Shown here piece by piece: positions 23,352 through 31,339 of a stretch of DNA of 64,000 nt. Both the position numbers and the translations under genes were made by a program. The DNA comes from a virus. The notes under the pieces were generated by a model. That model worked only from the letters and a program-made list of their open reading frames with translations, was not told where the DNA came from and did no database searches. Numbering within the stretch: position 1 is the stretch's first letter; every line of letters begins with the position of its first letter. The DNA lies in the IMG/VR virus record IMGVR_UViG_3300021085_000009, positions 1 to 64,000 of that record; one strand, written 5' to 3'.

Positions 23352-23912
23352 TTATTTATAAAACATGTGATTGTTGATTATAACTGTTTGATTTAATGAC
23401 TCAGCCCAATAAGGATATACTGAGTCTGCATGGTAGTGAGTTGCCCCTTCTGTAATATCGCCGTAATCTCCATTCATAACAGAGTCAGCAACTAACAAAG
23501 AAAACATCCAAGTTGCACTATCAACTGGATCATCAGATTTTCCATCGCAAAACCAGCTGAATTGGCACATGTGCCTAACTGGAATAAGAGTACCTTTCCA
23601 ATTTTCTTTCCATTTTGCTTGATAGACAACATCACAAATATTATTTGGATAATTCTGATTCAGAACTCTATTCTGTACAACTTGTGCAACTGCAATTTTA
23701 CCAGCAACTGGTTGATTACCAGCTTCAAAATAAATGTTTTTCGCCATACAATATTGTGCTTCTTGTAGTTCTGGATTTAATTCAATAGTGTGTCCATGCC
23801 AAGAATAGTTATGGTCATCAGCTTGTATTTTAGAACAAAAGAAAGCTATCCATAAAGGTAAGCAAATGATAAATGTTATTTTAATAATGTGTTTGTGAAA
23901 AAGTTGTTCCAT
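23352..23912 (-). CDS. SleB-type cell wall hydrolase (endolysin)
   Basis: A 186-residue protein with one N-terminal hydrophobic segment (about residues 10-26, then FFCSKIQADD), so it is exported or membrane-anchored. The catalytic domain matches Hydrolase_2/SleB: CMAKNIYFEAGNQPVAGKIA with the key Glu, then NRVLNQNYPNNICDVVYQ and CQFSWFCDG. It should cut peptidoglycan glycan strands at lysis. With a signal-type start it might not need a classical holin. Lysis is otherwise represented by spanins at 1-472 and a possible accessory membrane protein at 3167-3475. Confidence 0.85.
   Translation of the reverse strand: MEQLFHKHIIKITFIICLPLWIAFFCSKIQADDHNYSWHGHTIELNPELQEAQYCMAKNIYFEAGNQPVAGKIAVAQVVQNRVLNQNYPNNICDVVYQAKWKENWKGTLIPVRHMCQFSWFCDGKSDDPVDSATWMFSLLVADSVMNGDYGDITEGATHYHADSVYPYWAESLNQTVIINNHMFYK
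23353..23360 (-). promoter_or_regulatory. Late promoter (TATAAATA) for GroES-like gene
   Basis: The minus strand reads TATAAATAA at the end of the endolysin gene, about 19 bases before the GroES-like start. It matches the T4 late box. Confidence 0.6.
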
Positions 23913-23921
23913 AATATAATC

Positions 23922-24839
23922 CTATATATTGTTTTTAAAAATAAATTCAATAGCTCTTTCAGCTTCTTTATGGATTGGTCTTTTTGCATACCAATTTCCA
24001 GTGTCTGCATCAAGGTCTCTAATTATATATTCAATTTCCTTAGATGTTATTGGATAACCCTTAGACATTGCGTTACCTGCTATTGAGACCATTATCTGAT
24101 ATAGTTTGTAATACCAACCAGCACCTGATAAAGTTTTGTATTCTTCAATTTGTTTTTTATTTATAAAAGGGCAGTCTTGATATCCTGTCCATGAAAAGTT
24201 AGTGTTGTCGAGTTTTGCTTGTCGATGTTGTATAAGACCCCTTTTAATAGCTTCAGGTAACTTATCGAAAAACGATTCATTTGGTACGACGTATCTGTGT
24301 TTTCCCATAAGCTTTGCGGGGTCCATGATAGATCCATCGTGTGAGAATATGAAATTGTAAGATCCTTTATATTTGGCTGGGACGTAGTACATTCTGCTGA
24401 GGTCTTTTGTTTGGGCATCTGCGATATCTCCTATCTCTTTATTTAATGCGTACCAAAAATGTTTGATTTCATCTTTATTTATAGCTCTTGTTAGTGGGAA
24501 CACTAAACGAAACTTAGGGTGTTCTTTAGTCGAGCTAGCAGTGGAATAACACACGTATTTGTATCCGCTATACACTTCAGAAATATCATCGATACTTCCG
24601 GTATAATCATCTACATCTACAATTCCAAAACCACCCCAACTAAGAACATTATCGTTTGCACGAGTTGTCTCCGGCACATAAGTTGCTGGAGATATTAGTG
24701 GTGCTGACTTTTTAGTTGGATATTTAGTACTTTCAGATAACTGATACAACACTTTTTCAAAATCGTCAAAGGATTTATATGTAATGTTTTTATCAGTTTT
24801 ATTATCGTATATACTGTTAAATATCGTTAAACTTACCAT
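23922..24839 (-). CDS. Primase-like replication protein (AEP/PrimPol type)
   Basis: A 305-residue protein with motifs of archaeo-eukaryotic primases: GIVDVDDYTGS (metal-binding Asp pair), YSTASSTKEHPKFRLVFPL, and KDLSRMYYVPA. The C-terminal about 80 residues form a helical domain (GNAMSKGYPITSKEIEYI) as in replication proteins of this class. T4 gp61 belongs to a different (TOPRIM) primase family and is not seen in this window. Activity is inferred from motif pattern. Overlaps the pyrophosphatase-like gene start by 23 bases. Confidence 0.65.
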   Translation of the reverse strand: MVSLTIFNSIYDNKTDKNITYKSFDDFEKVLYQLSESTKYPTKKSAPLISPATYVPETTRANDNVLSWGGFGIVDVDDYTGSIDDISEVYSGYKYVCYSTASSTKEHPKFRLVFPLTRAINKDEIKHFWYALNKEIGDIADAQTKDLSRMYYVPAKYKGSYNFIFSHDGSIMDPAKLMGKHRYVVPNESFFDKLPEAIKRGLIQHRQAKLDNTNFSWTGYQDCPFINKKQIEEYKTLSGAGWYYKLYQIMVSIAGNAMSKGYPITSKEIEYIIRDLDADTGNWYAKRPIHKEAERAIEFIFKNNI

Positions 24840-25218
24840 GATTGCCTGCGTGTGATGGAGCGGTCCAACCTTCAGGTTTAATTAGGTCCGGAACTCCTAG
24901 TGGATTTGGCCTGCTTGGCTTTTGTCCCACTTCTTTGTTCATATTAGCTTCTAGTACAGCATCCCAAGCTTTATAGGGATCAACACCAAAAGCATCGAGT
25001 GTACCAATGGCAACAACACATAGATCAATTAAACCATCTACGATTTCTTCTGGGTCATTATTAGTAACCGCAGCTGTTGTTTCCATTAGTTCTTCTTTCA
25101 AAAAATCAACTCTAAACTCAAGAAACTTTTTTAGTTTCTCAGGATTGTTTTCAACCCATTGCCTAGTAAGATATTTGCTTTGCATTAAGTGAATATCTTC
25201 TACCCAGTTCTTAGACAT
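24817..25218 (-). CDS. MazG-like NTP pyrophosphohydrolase
   Basis: A 133-residue, mostly helical protein with the all-alpha NTP-pyrophosphatase pattern: FLKEELMETTAAV, then EEIVDGLIDLCVVAIGTL, supplying the Glu/Asp residues that bind magnesium. These enzymes hydrolyse NTP or dNTP to monophosphates. T4 gp56, which destroys dCTP so that hydroxymethyl-dCTP is used, belongs to the same broad superfamily. A gp56-like role is possible here because the phage also carries a dCMP hydroxymethylase-like gene, but the substrate is not visible from sequence. Confidence 0.7.
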   Translation of the reverse strand: MSKNWVEDIHLMQSKYLTRQWVENNPEKLKKFLEFRVDFLKEELMETTAAVTNNDPEEIVDGLIDLCVVAIGTLDAFGVDPYKAWDAVLEANMNKEVGQKPSRPNPLGVPDLIKPEGWTAPSHAGNHGKFNDI

Positions 25219-25507
25219 TTGTAATAATCCCTTGCTTTTCTGGCACTTGAATTGGACTGCTCATAGCTTTAACTTGATCTACCAATTCTTCTACTGGTTC
25301 TACAGTAAATAGAATAAAACTATTTGGAATAGTAATCCCTTCTGCTGCTTTTGTATAAGCCATAAATGGCATAAAACCAATTTTACCTTCACCTGCTGGA
25401 ATCAAAGAGTAACCATCTGTAATGGTAATTGATTCTTCGTTTTGTGTAACTTTACCAACTACTTCTTCACCAGAAGATAGTCGTACTAATTTATATTCAT
25501 CTTTCAT
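25211..25507 (-). CDS. Sm-like small protein (paralog 1)
   Basis: A 98-residue protein starting MKDEYKLVRLSSGEEVVGKV with an SGEEVVGKV strand-turn-strand typical of LSm folds, and a second part ending FILFTVEPVEELVDQVKAM. Sm-like proteins of cyanophage origin have been described; those in bacteria (Hfq) bind RNA. A second protein of this type is encoded at 39743-40141. Expression follows the promoter at 25528-25556. RNA binding is inferred, not shown. Confidence 0.6.
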   Translation of the reverse strand: MKDEYKLVRLSSGEEVVGKVTQNEESITITDGYSLIPAGEGKIGFMPFMAYTKAAEGITIPNSFILFTVEPVEELVDQVKAMSSPIQVPEKQGIITNV

Positions 25508-25527
25508 AAGTATTTTCCTTTGGTACT

Positions 25528-25556
25528 ATTATACCATATTTTATATTAAATGTACA
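25528..25556 (-). promoter_or_regulatory. Early-type promoter
   Basis: TGTACA (25556-25551), 17 bp spacer ending TGG, TATAAT (25533-25528) on the minus strand. Drives the Sm-like, pyrophosphatase-like, primase-like and following genes. Confidence 0.75.
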
Positions 25557-25560
25557 GTGT

Positions 25561-28074
25561 TTATCCAAAAAACTCATCTAGCGTAGATACCTCTTTTGAA
25601 GACCAACCAATCGCATCGAGTATTGGTTCGATAGGATCTAGGAAAGTTTTTTGAAATTGGGTTTCGTGATCAATATATTTATTCAATCCAAACTCTGTTG
25701 GAAGATAATCTAGGAATGATATAACATTTTCCTTTATAGGATTAGGCGTTCTAAGATAAATGAATTTAATCTTTTCGCCGTTATTGATTTTGTTATATCG
25801 CTTACCTAGCGATAGATCATCGATTAATTTGTTGTAAAGTATTCCGCCACGAGCATGTATCGGAGTACCTTTTCTGTAAATAGTGTTTCTGTCTTGGAAC
25901 GAAGTAAGATTGGTTATACCCCTAGGGAATGCAATATCGTTTGGTTCTAGTGTTCTGAAGTATTGTCTGAAATGCTCAATAGATTTTTGTACATCAGATT
26001 CAGATGAATGCATAATAACTTTGAATATTTCTTTTAGTGCTTCTCGGCATGGTGCAGGTGTAGAAGATTTAATAGCTTCAATACCCATAATTTTTAGTTT
26101 AGGTTCTGCATATCGTACACCTTCGTTATCGTGCACATTAAGAATATATCGTTTCTTTGCAGTCCACAAACCACGATCAGCAATTACTTCTCGTCCCATG
26201 ACCATTTTGTTTTCAATGCCACCCATGATACCATATAGCTTTTTATATGCTTCTTCAAGGACAGGTTCTAGCTTTTCTCTGCAGACTGTGTCTAGAAAAT
26301 CAATAGGATTACTAGGGTTAACTGCTTTAACTAGGTCGTTTAAGCATACATACACTGAATCGGTGTCGATTGCCAAGACGTAATCTTTGTTAGTTTTGAG
26401 CACTTTATTGAGATATGTATTGATGGCTTCTTCAGCCCATCGTATTGTAAGTTGTCCGGAAAGTGTAATTCCTTCGGCAATTCGTTGATCGAAGAATCTG
26501 AAGTATTTGTTGCCAAGAGCACCATAAAGAGAATTAAGGAGGATTTTAATAGACATTTGCCTATTTTCGTTGATTGCAATATCCCTTTCAATTCTATAGA
26601 CTTCTTGTTTATCATTTTTATCTACCTTCTGCAATTCCTTTTGTGCTTTAATCATAGCCTTTTTAATTTGAACTCTTTCGCCATACATCTGTTCGATGAT
26701 CTTAGGTAAGATACCCTTTTTGTCAATATTGAAATACTGACCATTTGCACTTACAGCTTTACCTCTGTTATCTACAATTGTATGGTTTTTAAGAATACTA
26801 TCGACATCATAATCAGATAATTCACCAGAGGCTATCGTTTCTGGCGACATATTGTATTGCATAATTAGCGATGGATATAGTGAGTTTAAATCAAAAGATA
26901 CTACCCAATCGTTTATTCCAACTTGTGGATCTTTAACATATCCGCCAGGATAAGGTGTTTTTACTTTATCTTCTTGAAATGGAACTGCAATCTTTTGTGT
27001 TGAAAGATCTCTGTAAATAATAGAATCCCATATCGCTGTAGTTCCAAATGTATCGCCGTAGTTAACACCACCGCGATAAGCCATCGTTAAAGCTAGTGTA
27101 ATAAGACCAAGTTTATCTTCGATCCTATCGACCAACTCAACATCTTTAATATTATAGTCAATAAACTTTTGATGATCGTTTAAGTATAAACTAAATAGAC
27201 TTGAGTGTTCTTCGTATGAAAGTTTCTTCTCGCCTAGAACAACATGTGATATATGATTAAGTGAATACGATTCTTGAGCACCGTATGAATAACCAAACTT
27301 CTTGAATAGTTCCATATAGTCAAGTTGAGATATTCCAGCAATTTCGTATGCTGTTTGTTTACGAGCCATAATAGTAACATCTCGTGAATCGATTAATCCC
27401 CAAGGTGATAACTTTTTAACCCAGTCGGAACCTAGCAAATTATTGATTCTGTTTACAAGGTATGGAATATCAAAGAATCTTGAGTTCCAACCTGTAACAA
27501 CATCTGGACAATGTGTTGGTGATGACCAATGTGTTATAAAGTCCAAAAGTAATTGTCCTTCAGTATCGCACTTTTTATACACGACACGATTGGTTTGCAT
27601 AATGGATTGATTTACATCATAATCCCTTAATGCCCATACGTAATAAGTATTGTCAATATTGTTTTTAATACAGATAGCAGTAACCTCTTTTGAGGCTACA
27701 TCTGGTTCAGGAAACCCGTCGTCTGATGCGACTTCAATATCGATTGTAGTAACATTAATTGCGTTACGATCAAATTCGATATTACCTGGAAACTTTTCGT
27801 TTATAAACGTAGAAATATAACGGTTGTTTCCGTATATTTTTCGTCCTGAAACATCTTTGTTTAAACTGATCCAATCTTTAGCATCGCGCATAGATTCGAA
27901 TTGTGTGACTGGTGCAACTGGAGTTCCATCCAATGCTTTCCAATCTGTAGGTTTACTTGTAGCGACGTACAAGGTTGGTTTGTATTTTACTTTTCTGCTT
28001 ACTCGATTACCGTTTTCGATACCACGATAGAGTAACATATTGCCATATCGGCCGACATTAGTATAAAAATTCAT
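25561..28074 (-). CDS. 43: DNA polymerase gp43 (family B)
   Basis: An 837-residue polymerase. The exonuclease motif is IDIEV (111-115). Polymerase motif A is SFDLNSLYPSLIM (393-405), motif B is KILLNSLYGALG (510-521), and motif C is IDTDSVYV (569-576). It replicates the phage genome with the gp45 clamp and the gp44/gp62 loader, all encoded downstream. The C-terminus ends VSTLDEFFG, the clamp-binding tail expected for T4-type polymerases. It is slightly shorter than T4 gp43 (898 residues). Preceded by a strong promoter. Confidence 0.97.
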   Translation of the reverse strand: MNFYTNVGRYGNMLLYRGIENGNRVSRKVKYKPTLYVATSKPTDWKALDGTPVAPVTQFESMRDAKDWISLNKDVSGRKIYGNNRYISTFINEKFPGNIEFDRNAINVTTIDIEVASDDGFPEPDVASKEVTAICIKNNIDNTYYVWALRDYDVNQSIMQTNRVVYKKCDTEGQLLLDFITHWSSPTHCPDVVTGWNSRFFDIPYLVNRINNLLGSDWVKKLSPWGLIDSRDVTIMARKQTAYEIAGISQLDYMELFKKFGYSYGAQESYSLNHISHVVLGEKKLSYEEHSSLFSLYLNDHQKFIDYNIKDVELVDRIEDKLGLITLALTMAYRGGVNYGDTFGTTAIWDSIIYRDLSTQKIAVPFQEDKVKTPYPGGYVKDPQVGINDWVVSFDLNSLYPSLIMQYNMSPETIASGELSDYDVDSILKNHTIVDNRGKAVSANGQYFNIDKKGILPKIIEQMYGERVQIKKAMIKAQKELQKVDKNDKQEVYRIERDIAINENRQMSIKILLNSLYGALGNKYFRFFDQRIAEGITLSGQLTIRWAEEAINTYLNKVLKTNKDYVLAIDTDSVYVCLNDLVKAVNPSNPIDFLDTVCREKLEPVLEEAYKKLYGIMGGIENKMVMGREVIADRGLWTAKKRYILNVHDNEGVRYAEPKLKIMGIEAIKSSTPAPCREALKEIFKVIMHSSESDVQKSIEHFRQYFRTLEPNDIAFPRGITNLTSFQDRNTIYRKGTPIHARGGILYNKLIDDLSLGKRYNKINNGEKIKFIYLRTPNPIKENVISFLDYLPTEFGLNKYIDHETQFQKTFLDPIEPILDAIGWSSKEVSTLDEFFG

Positions 28075-28099
28075 TCATTCACCTTTGATAATATAGTCT

Positions 28100-28128
28100 A
28101 TTATACCATACTTTACTGCACATGTACA
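28100..28128 (-). promoter_or_regulatory. Early-type promoter of gp43
   Basis: TGTACA (28128-28123), 17 bp spacer ending TGG, TATAAT (28105-28100) on the minus strand, just upstream of the polymerase start at 28074. Confidence 0.75.
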
Positions 28129-28133
28129 CATGT

Positions 28134-28166
28134 AAAATGAAAAAAGTAGGGGGAGATGACTCCCCC
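28134..28166 (-). terminator. Rho-independent terminator upstream of gp43
   Basis: On the minus strand: a 7 bp GC stem (GGGGGAG with CTCCCCC, 28166-28160 and 28155-28149) around the loop TCAT, then TACTTTTTT. A perfect 14 bp palindrome (GACTAAGCTTAGTC, 28167-28180) abuts it. It ends transcripts of the Hsp20 unit before the polymerase promoter. Confidence 0.85.
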
Positions 28167-28181
28167 GACTAAGCTTAGTCA

Positions 28182-28301
28182 TTAGTATGAATTCAATTGA
28201 AGATAAATTATGAACGGTGAAATTAATAAAATCCCACTCATTAAAAATATCAGTTCGAATCCAGTCCTAATGCCATCCTTGTGTTTACGTATGTAACCCA
28301 T
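28182..28301 (-). CDS. Small membrane protein (39 aa)
   Basis: Starts MGYIRKHKDGIRTGF, with a hydrophobic segment (about residues 16-35) that could cross the membrane, and ends YLQLNSY. GGAG lies eight bases upstream of the ATG. It lies between the Hsp20 gene and the terminator. Function unknown. Confidence 0.55.
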   Translation of the reverse strand: MGYIRKHKDGIRTGFELIFLMSGILLISPFIIYLQLNSY

Positions 28302-28358
28302 GATTTGACTCCAGTAAATTGTTAAACAATCCACTGAGTTTTCGCTGCTCACCAGAAT

Positions 28359-28814
28359 CTATTCTTGAATAAATTCCTTCTTCTTTGATGCCCCAGCAGA
28401 CCCGATTTCGATCTTCCTAGGACGCCTCTCTTCTGGAACCTCAACTCTGGCGTTAACCACAAGTATTCCGTTCACTAGATCAGCCCCGTCTATTACGACA
28501 AATTCAGAGAGTCGGAAGGACTTCTCAAATTTGCGGGATGATATACCTTTATGTGCATATTCACGATCATCGTCTTCATTATGTTGACCTTTTATTAAAA
28601 GAATACCATCCTTTACTTCCAATGAAATATCATCTTCAGAAAATCCAGCAACTGCAAGTTCGATATTGAAATTATCGTCATCGATCTTTACAACGTTATG
28701 GGGTGGATAATTATCTTGAGATCTTCCAGCTTGGTGGATTCTTTCAAGTTCATTTAATATTGGATCAAATCCAATAAAGAGGGAACGCGGCACGTTCATT
28801 GCATTTCTTACCAT
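28359..28814 (-). CDS. Hsp20-type small heat shock protein
   Basis: A 151-residue protein with a full alpha-crystallin domain: VVKIDDDNFNIELAVAGFSE, DGILLIKGQHN, FEKSFRLSEFVVIDGADLVN, GILVVNARVEVPEE. The C-terminal IEIG resembles the I-x-I tail that mediates oligomers. Small heat shock proteins hold unfolding proteins. Many marine T4-like phages carry one. A late promoter lies at 28876-28883. Confidence 0.95.
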   Translation of the reverse strand: MVRNAMNVPRSLFIGFDPILNELERIHQAGRSQDNYPPHNVVKIDDDNFNIELAVAGFSEDDISLEVKDGILLIKGQHNEDDDREYAHKGISSRKFEKSFRLSEFVVIDGADLVNGILVVNARVEVPEERRPRKIEIGSAGASKKKEFIQE

Positions 28815-28875
28815 TTTAGTTTCTCCTATTTAAAGCAAGATTAATATATGGACCCGATTATTCGGCATCCACGTT

Positions 28876-28883
28876 TATTTATA
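28876..28883 (-). promoter_or_regulatory. Late promoter (TATAAATA) for Hsp20
   Basis: The minus strand reads TATAAATAA, 62 bases upstream of the Hsp20 start. The leader between them carries no other recognised signal. Confidence 0.6.
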
Positions 28884-28895
28884 CAACTTAGGAAC

Positions 28896-29270
28896 CTAGT
28901 TTGTGTTTCCTATGTTATATTTTGGACATAATTCCCAAAGAGCTTTATCTTTGTGTGGTATCACTTTGATTTGTCTCAAAGGTGCTACGTCCTTAAACAG
29001 ATTAGGTTCAATCATAGAGACCAATCCCCAATCTGATAACAGCGTTGCAATTGTGTTGCGGCGCTGAATATCGTTTTCTAATAGATTGGATGGTTTTCCA
29101 TCTAATAGAAATAATTCTTTAAAATGTACAATAAAGTATCTACCCTGCTTATGCAGAATATGACACGATTGATACAGTTTGCTTTCTTTGCGAGAAGCCA
29201 CTCCAATTCTGGTTAATGTTTCTCTTACTTTTAGAAAATCGTCTGGTTCATTAAGTGATACTTCAAGCAT
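28896..29270 (-). CDS. regA: RegA translational repressor
   Basis: About 124 residues from the ATG at 29270, aligned to T4 RegA: MLEVSLNEPDDFLKVRETLT, KLYQSCHILHKQGRYFIVHF, and the C-terminal PKYNIGN. RegA binds early mRNAs near the start codon and blocks translation. A GTG start at 29318 within the end of the gp62 gene would add 16 residues and has a better ribosome site, but the homologous start is the ATG at 29270. It sits directly downstream of the clamp loader, as in T4. Confidence 0.9.
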   Translation of the reverse strand: MLEVSLNEPDDFLKVRETLTRIGVASRKESKLYQSCHILHKQGRYFIVHFKELFLLDGKPSNLLENDIQRRNTIATLLSDWGLVSMIEPNLFKDVAPLRQIKVIPHKDKALWELCPKYNIGNTN

Positions 29271-29301
29271 CGAACCAGGTGTCCAATTTTGTATTGGGTT
29301 A

Positions 29302-29682
29302 TTATTTAGTTCTTCCACCTTTACTAATCCTTTGATTCAAATCAGCAATTTCGTCATTGCTGAATAATGATAAAACAGATCTAGCTTTTTCATTGCTATA
29401 TCCATAATATTGTTTAATTACTTCAAGATTTGCTATATTAGTCTTCTTAGACCATTTAGTAAATCTACTCTTTTTCTTAATAATATTTATAAGAAAATCG
29501 AATTGAAGCTTGCTATCTAAATGATGTGATATATTCATTTCATTAGCCATAAGAACAGTATCAGGGAAAAACGATAAGCCTCTATTTACCATAAAGGCGT
29601 TATACTCATTTTCAGATAAGTCGTCTACAATAATATTCTTTTTAGAATTATTGATTGCTTTTAGATAATCGAATGGTGTCAT
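29302..29682 (-). CDS. 62: Clamp loader small subunit gp62
   Basis: A 126-residue protein with the gp62 pattern TPFDYLKAINNSKKN, MVNRGLSFFPDTVLMANEMN, then a central FTKWSKK and IKQYYGYSNEKAR. It completes the gp44/gp62 loader that places the gp45 clamp on DNA. Overlaps the gp44 stop by 4 bases. Order gp45, gp44, gp62, regA matches T4. Confidence 0.9.
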   Translation of the reverse strand: MTPFDYLKAINNSKKNIIVDDLSENEYNAFMVNRGLSFFPDTVLMANEMNISHHLDSKLQFDFLINIIKKKSRFTKWSKKTNIANLEVIKQYYGYSNEKARSVLSLFSNDEIADLNQRISKGGRTK

Positions 29683-30614
29683 TTGAATTTAACTCCAGCC
29701 ATTATCTCAGTTAAGCATGCAACCATATTCAACTCATGATCAGCGACGAATGAATTTTTGTATTGGTAATCTGCCAAAATAAGTACCAGTTGCGGTATAC
29801 TTTGAGGATCAACATATTCATTCATGTTATCGTAAACTTTACGAAAGAGTGAAGCTGGTTCTGTGTCAATATTGTCTGCAACCCATTGTCGCATAAGCTT
29901 AAAGTTTTTAAGTTTTAGATGTTCCATTAAATCACTAATAGATGCATCAGAAAGCGTTACAAGTATTCCAGTATCAATTGTTCCACTGGTACTATATCGC
30001 TGTAACTCATTCAACACTTTACGCCAATCAGGCATGTGTTTAGTAATAAGTTCTGCAATAACATTACGATCGTAATCAATATTTTCCTGATTTAGAATAA
30101 CTTCACAGCGGTGAAGGAATTGAACACAGAGTTTTGGCATTGACTTTTTAGGTACATTAAACTCGATGGTTGTGCATCGAGAATGAAGTGGATCGATAAT
30201 TCTGTTTTTGAAATTGCATGTTAGTATAAACCTACAGTTTCCTGAGAATTCTTCGATGAATCCACGCAAAGCTGGTTGTGTTGATTGTGGGTTCAAGTAG
30301 TCTGCTTCATCAAGGATAACTACTTTATAGCCACCTTGTAATGATACCGATGAAGCAAACTGCTTGATTTTACCTCTGAGAGTATCAATGTTACCCTCTT
30401 CGGAGCCATTAATTATAATATAATCTAATGACAACTCGTTGCACAAAGCTTTAGCGACAGTAGTTTTACCAAGGCCGGCTGAGCCGGTAAGAAGCATATT
30501 GTGTAAGTCACCCCCTCTAACAATATCTTCAAAAGTTTTCTTGATTGAATTTGGTAAAATTGTATCTTTAATCGTTTGTGGACGATATTTCTCTACCCAA
30601 AGAAATTCTTGCAT
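29679..30614 (-). CDS. 44: Clamp loader ATPase gp44
   Basis: About 311 residues from the ATG at 30614, which overlaps the upstream stop as TAATG and is preceded by GGGAGG. A GTG or ATG at 30629 adds five residues and is less likely. The AAA+ domain has Walker A GSAGLGKT (44-51) and Walker B VVILDEADYL, plus the SRC arginine-finger motif (HSRCTTIEF). It loads the clamp with gp62. Confidence 0.95.
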   Translation of the reverse strand: MQEFLWVEKYRPQTIKDTILPNSIKKTFEDIVRGGDLHNMLLTGSAGLGKTTVAKALCNELSLDYIIINGSEEGNIDTLRGKIKQFASSVSLQGGYKVVILDEADYLNPQSTQPALRGFIEEFSGNCRFILTCNFKNRIIDPLHSRCTTIEFNVPKKSMPKLCVQFLHRCEVILNQENIDYDRNVIAELITKHMPDWRKVLNELQRYSTSGTIDTGILVTLSDASISDLMEHLKLKNFKLMRQWVADNIDTEPASLFRKVYDNMNEYVDPQSIPQLVLILADYQYKNSFVADHELNMVACLTEIMAGVKFK

Positions 30615-30871
30615 TATAGTACCTCCCAACCAAGAACAGTATCTAATCTAAACGATCTCCATGCATCTTTGTCAAGAGACCAAGCTGCAACATGATCCGT
30701 GCCAGGATCGACGTTTTCGATAATAGAGTTAACTCCATTAGCTTTTAGAACTGTGGGGTTGAGAGTACATGGCATGACTCTAATTTCGTCTGAGTCAATT
30801 TTTTGAAAGGTTACTGTAACAGAACCTCGTTTTAGTGCTTCGATTAAGCGTGATGTTTCATTGCGATCCAT
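30614..30871 (-). CDS. Small SH3/WYL-like phage protein
   Basis: An 85-residue protein with a beta-rich second half (VTVTFQKIDSDEIRVMPCTL, then AAWSLDKDAWRSFRLDTVL). The W-x-x-D-x-x-x-WRSFR pattern resembles, from memory, small WYL/DUF2693-type phage proteins that could bind nucleic acid or a ligand. No function can be given. Translationally coupled to gp44. Confidence 0.55.
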   Translation of the reverse strand: MDRNETSRLIEALKRGSVTVTFQKIDSDEIRVMPCTLNPTVLKANGVNSIIENVDPGTDHVAAWSLDKDAWRSFRLDTVLGWEVL

Positions 30872-30885
30872 AATAAATCCTTCAT

Positions 30886-30922
30886 AATAAAATTAATAAA
30901 ATACGGAGGAGCCACCTCCGCA
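30886..30922 (-). terminator. Possible rho-independent terminator
   Basis: Minus strand: TGCGGAGG, loop TGGCT, CCTCCGTA, then TTTTATTAATTTT. The 8 bp stem includes one G-U pair. It follows the gene at 30940-31215. The clamp loader genes lie downstream, so some read-through is expected or they have their own promoter. Confidence 0.6.
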
Positions 30923-30939
30923 ATAGGCTAATCTTTCAA

Positions 30940-31215
30940 CTAAGCGTCTTCTTCGCCAGTATCAACAGTTACATCAGGGTCGCCTTCAGATGGTACCATA
31001 CCTTCTGGAGCTTTTTCGCCTTGAGCTGCTGAAGCTTCGTTTAGAAACTGAACGGTTCTATTTCTAAGACCGCCGACTGCTTCCATTTCTTGACCTTCAA
31101 AACCACCTCTTTTAGAACAGATATCGATAATCTGCACAAAAGTTGAGATGTCTTGAAGACTTAGTTGTACTGGTTCTTGTTGCTCACCAGCTTGAGTTTC
31201 TACTTGATTAGTCAT
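30940..31215 (-). CDS. Conserved small acidic protein
   Basis: A 91-residue protein with a helical core (SLQDISTFVQIIDICSKRGG) and an acidic tail (PDVTVDTGEEDA). Similar small proteins next to the clamp genes occur in marine T4-like phages, from memory. Function unknown. It has a structured leader (31252-31301). Confidence 0.55.
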   Translation of the reverse strand: MTNQVETQAGEQQEPVQLSLQDISTFVQIIDICSKRGGFEGQEMEAVGGLRNRTVQFLNEASAAQGEKAPEGMVPSEGDPDVTVDTGEEDA

Positions 31216-31251
31216 TTTGTTTCTCCTTTGATCAAAGTTAGACTATAATTT

Positions 31252-31301
31252 GTAAGACCGGTTATCCGCATCTTACACTATATCCTCATAGTTATTATGA
31301 G
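31252..31301 (-). other. Two hairpins in the leader of the small acidic gene
   Basis: On the minus strand there are two inverted repeats: CTCATA, 5 bases, TATGAG (31301-31285), then GTAAGA with TCTTAC enclosing CGG-ATAA-CCG (31276-31252). Neither is followed by a T-run, so they look like leader structure or processing sites and not terminators. Confidence 0.5.
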
Positions 31302-31331
31302 AATTCCTATTGCGTATATAATATACCATTA

Positions 31332-31339
31332 TATTTATA
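31332..31339 (-). promoter_or_regulatory. Possible late promoter after gp45
   Basis: The minus strand reads TATAAATAT across the gp45 stop codon, before the leader hairpins of the next gene. Confidence 0.45.

Noticed and set aside
24160-24490. TATAAATA boxes inside the primase-like gene
   Set aside because: They lie within coding sequence far from any gene start; AT-rich DNA gives such matches by chance.
25883-26383. Plus-strand frame of 166 residues within gp43
   Set aside because: It is antisense to conserved polymerase sequence and has no promoter or recognised domain.
28253-28266. T-loop-like GTTCGAATCC suggesting a tRNA
   Set aside because: No T-arm stem, anticodon arm or acceptor stem can be formed around it, and it lies inside a small coding gene read on the minus strand.
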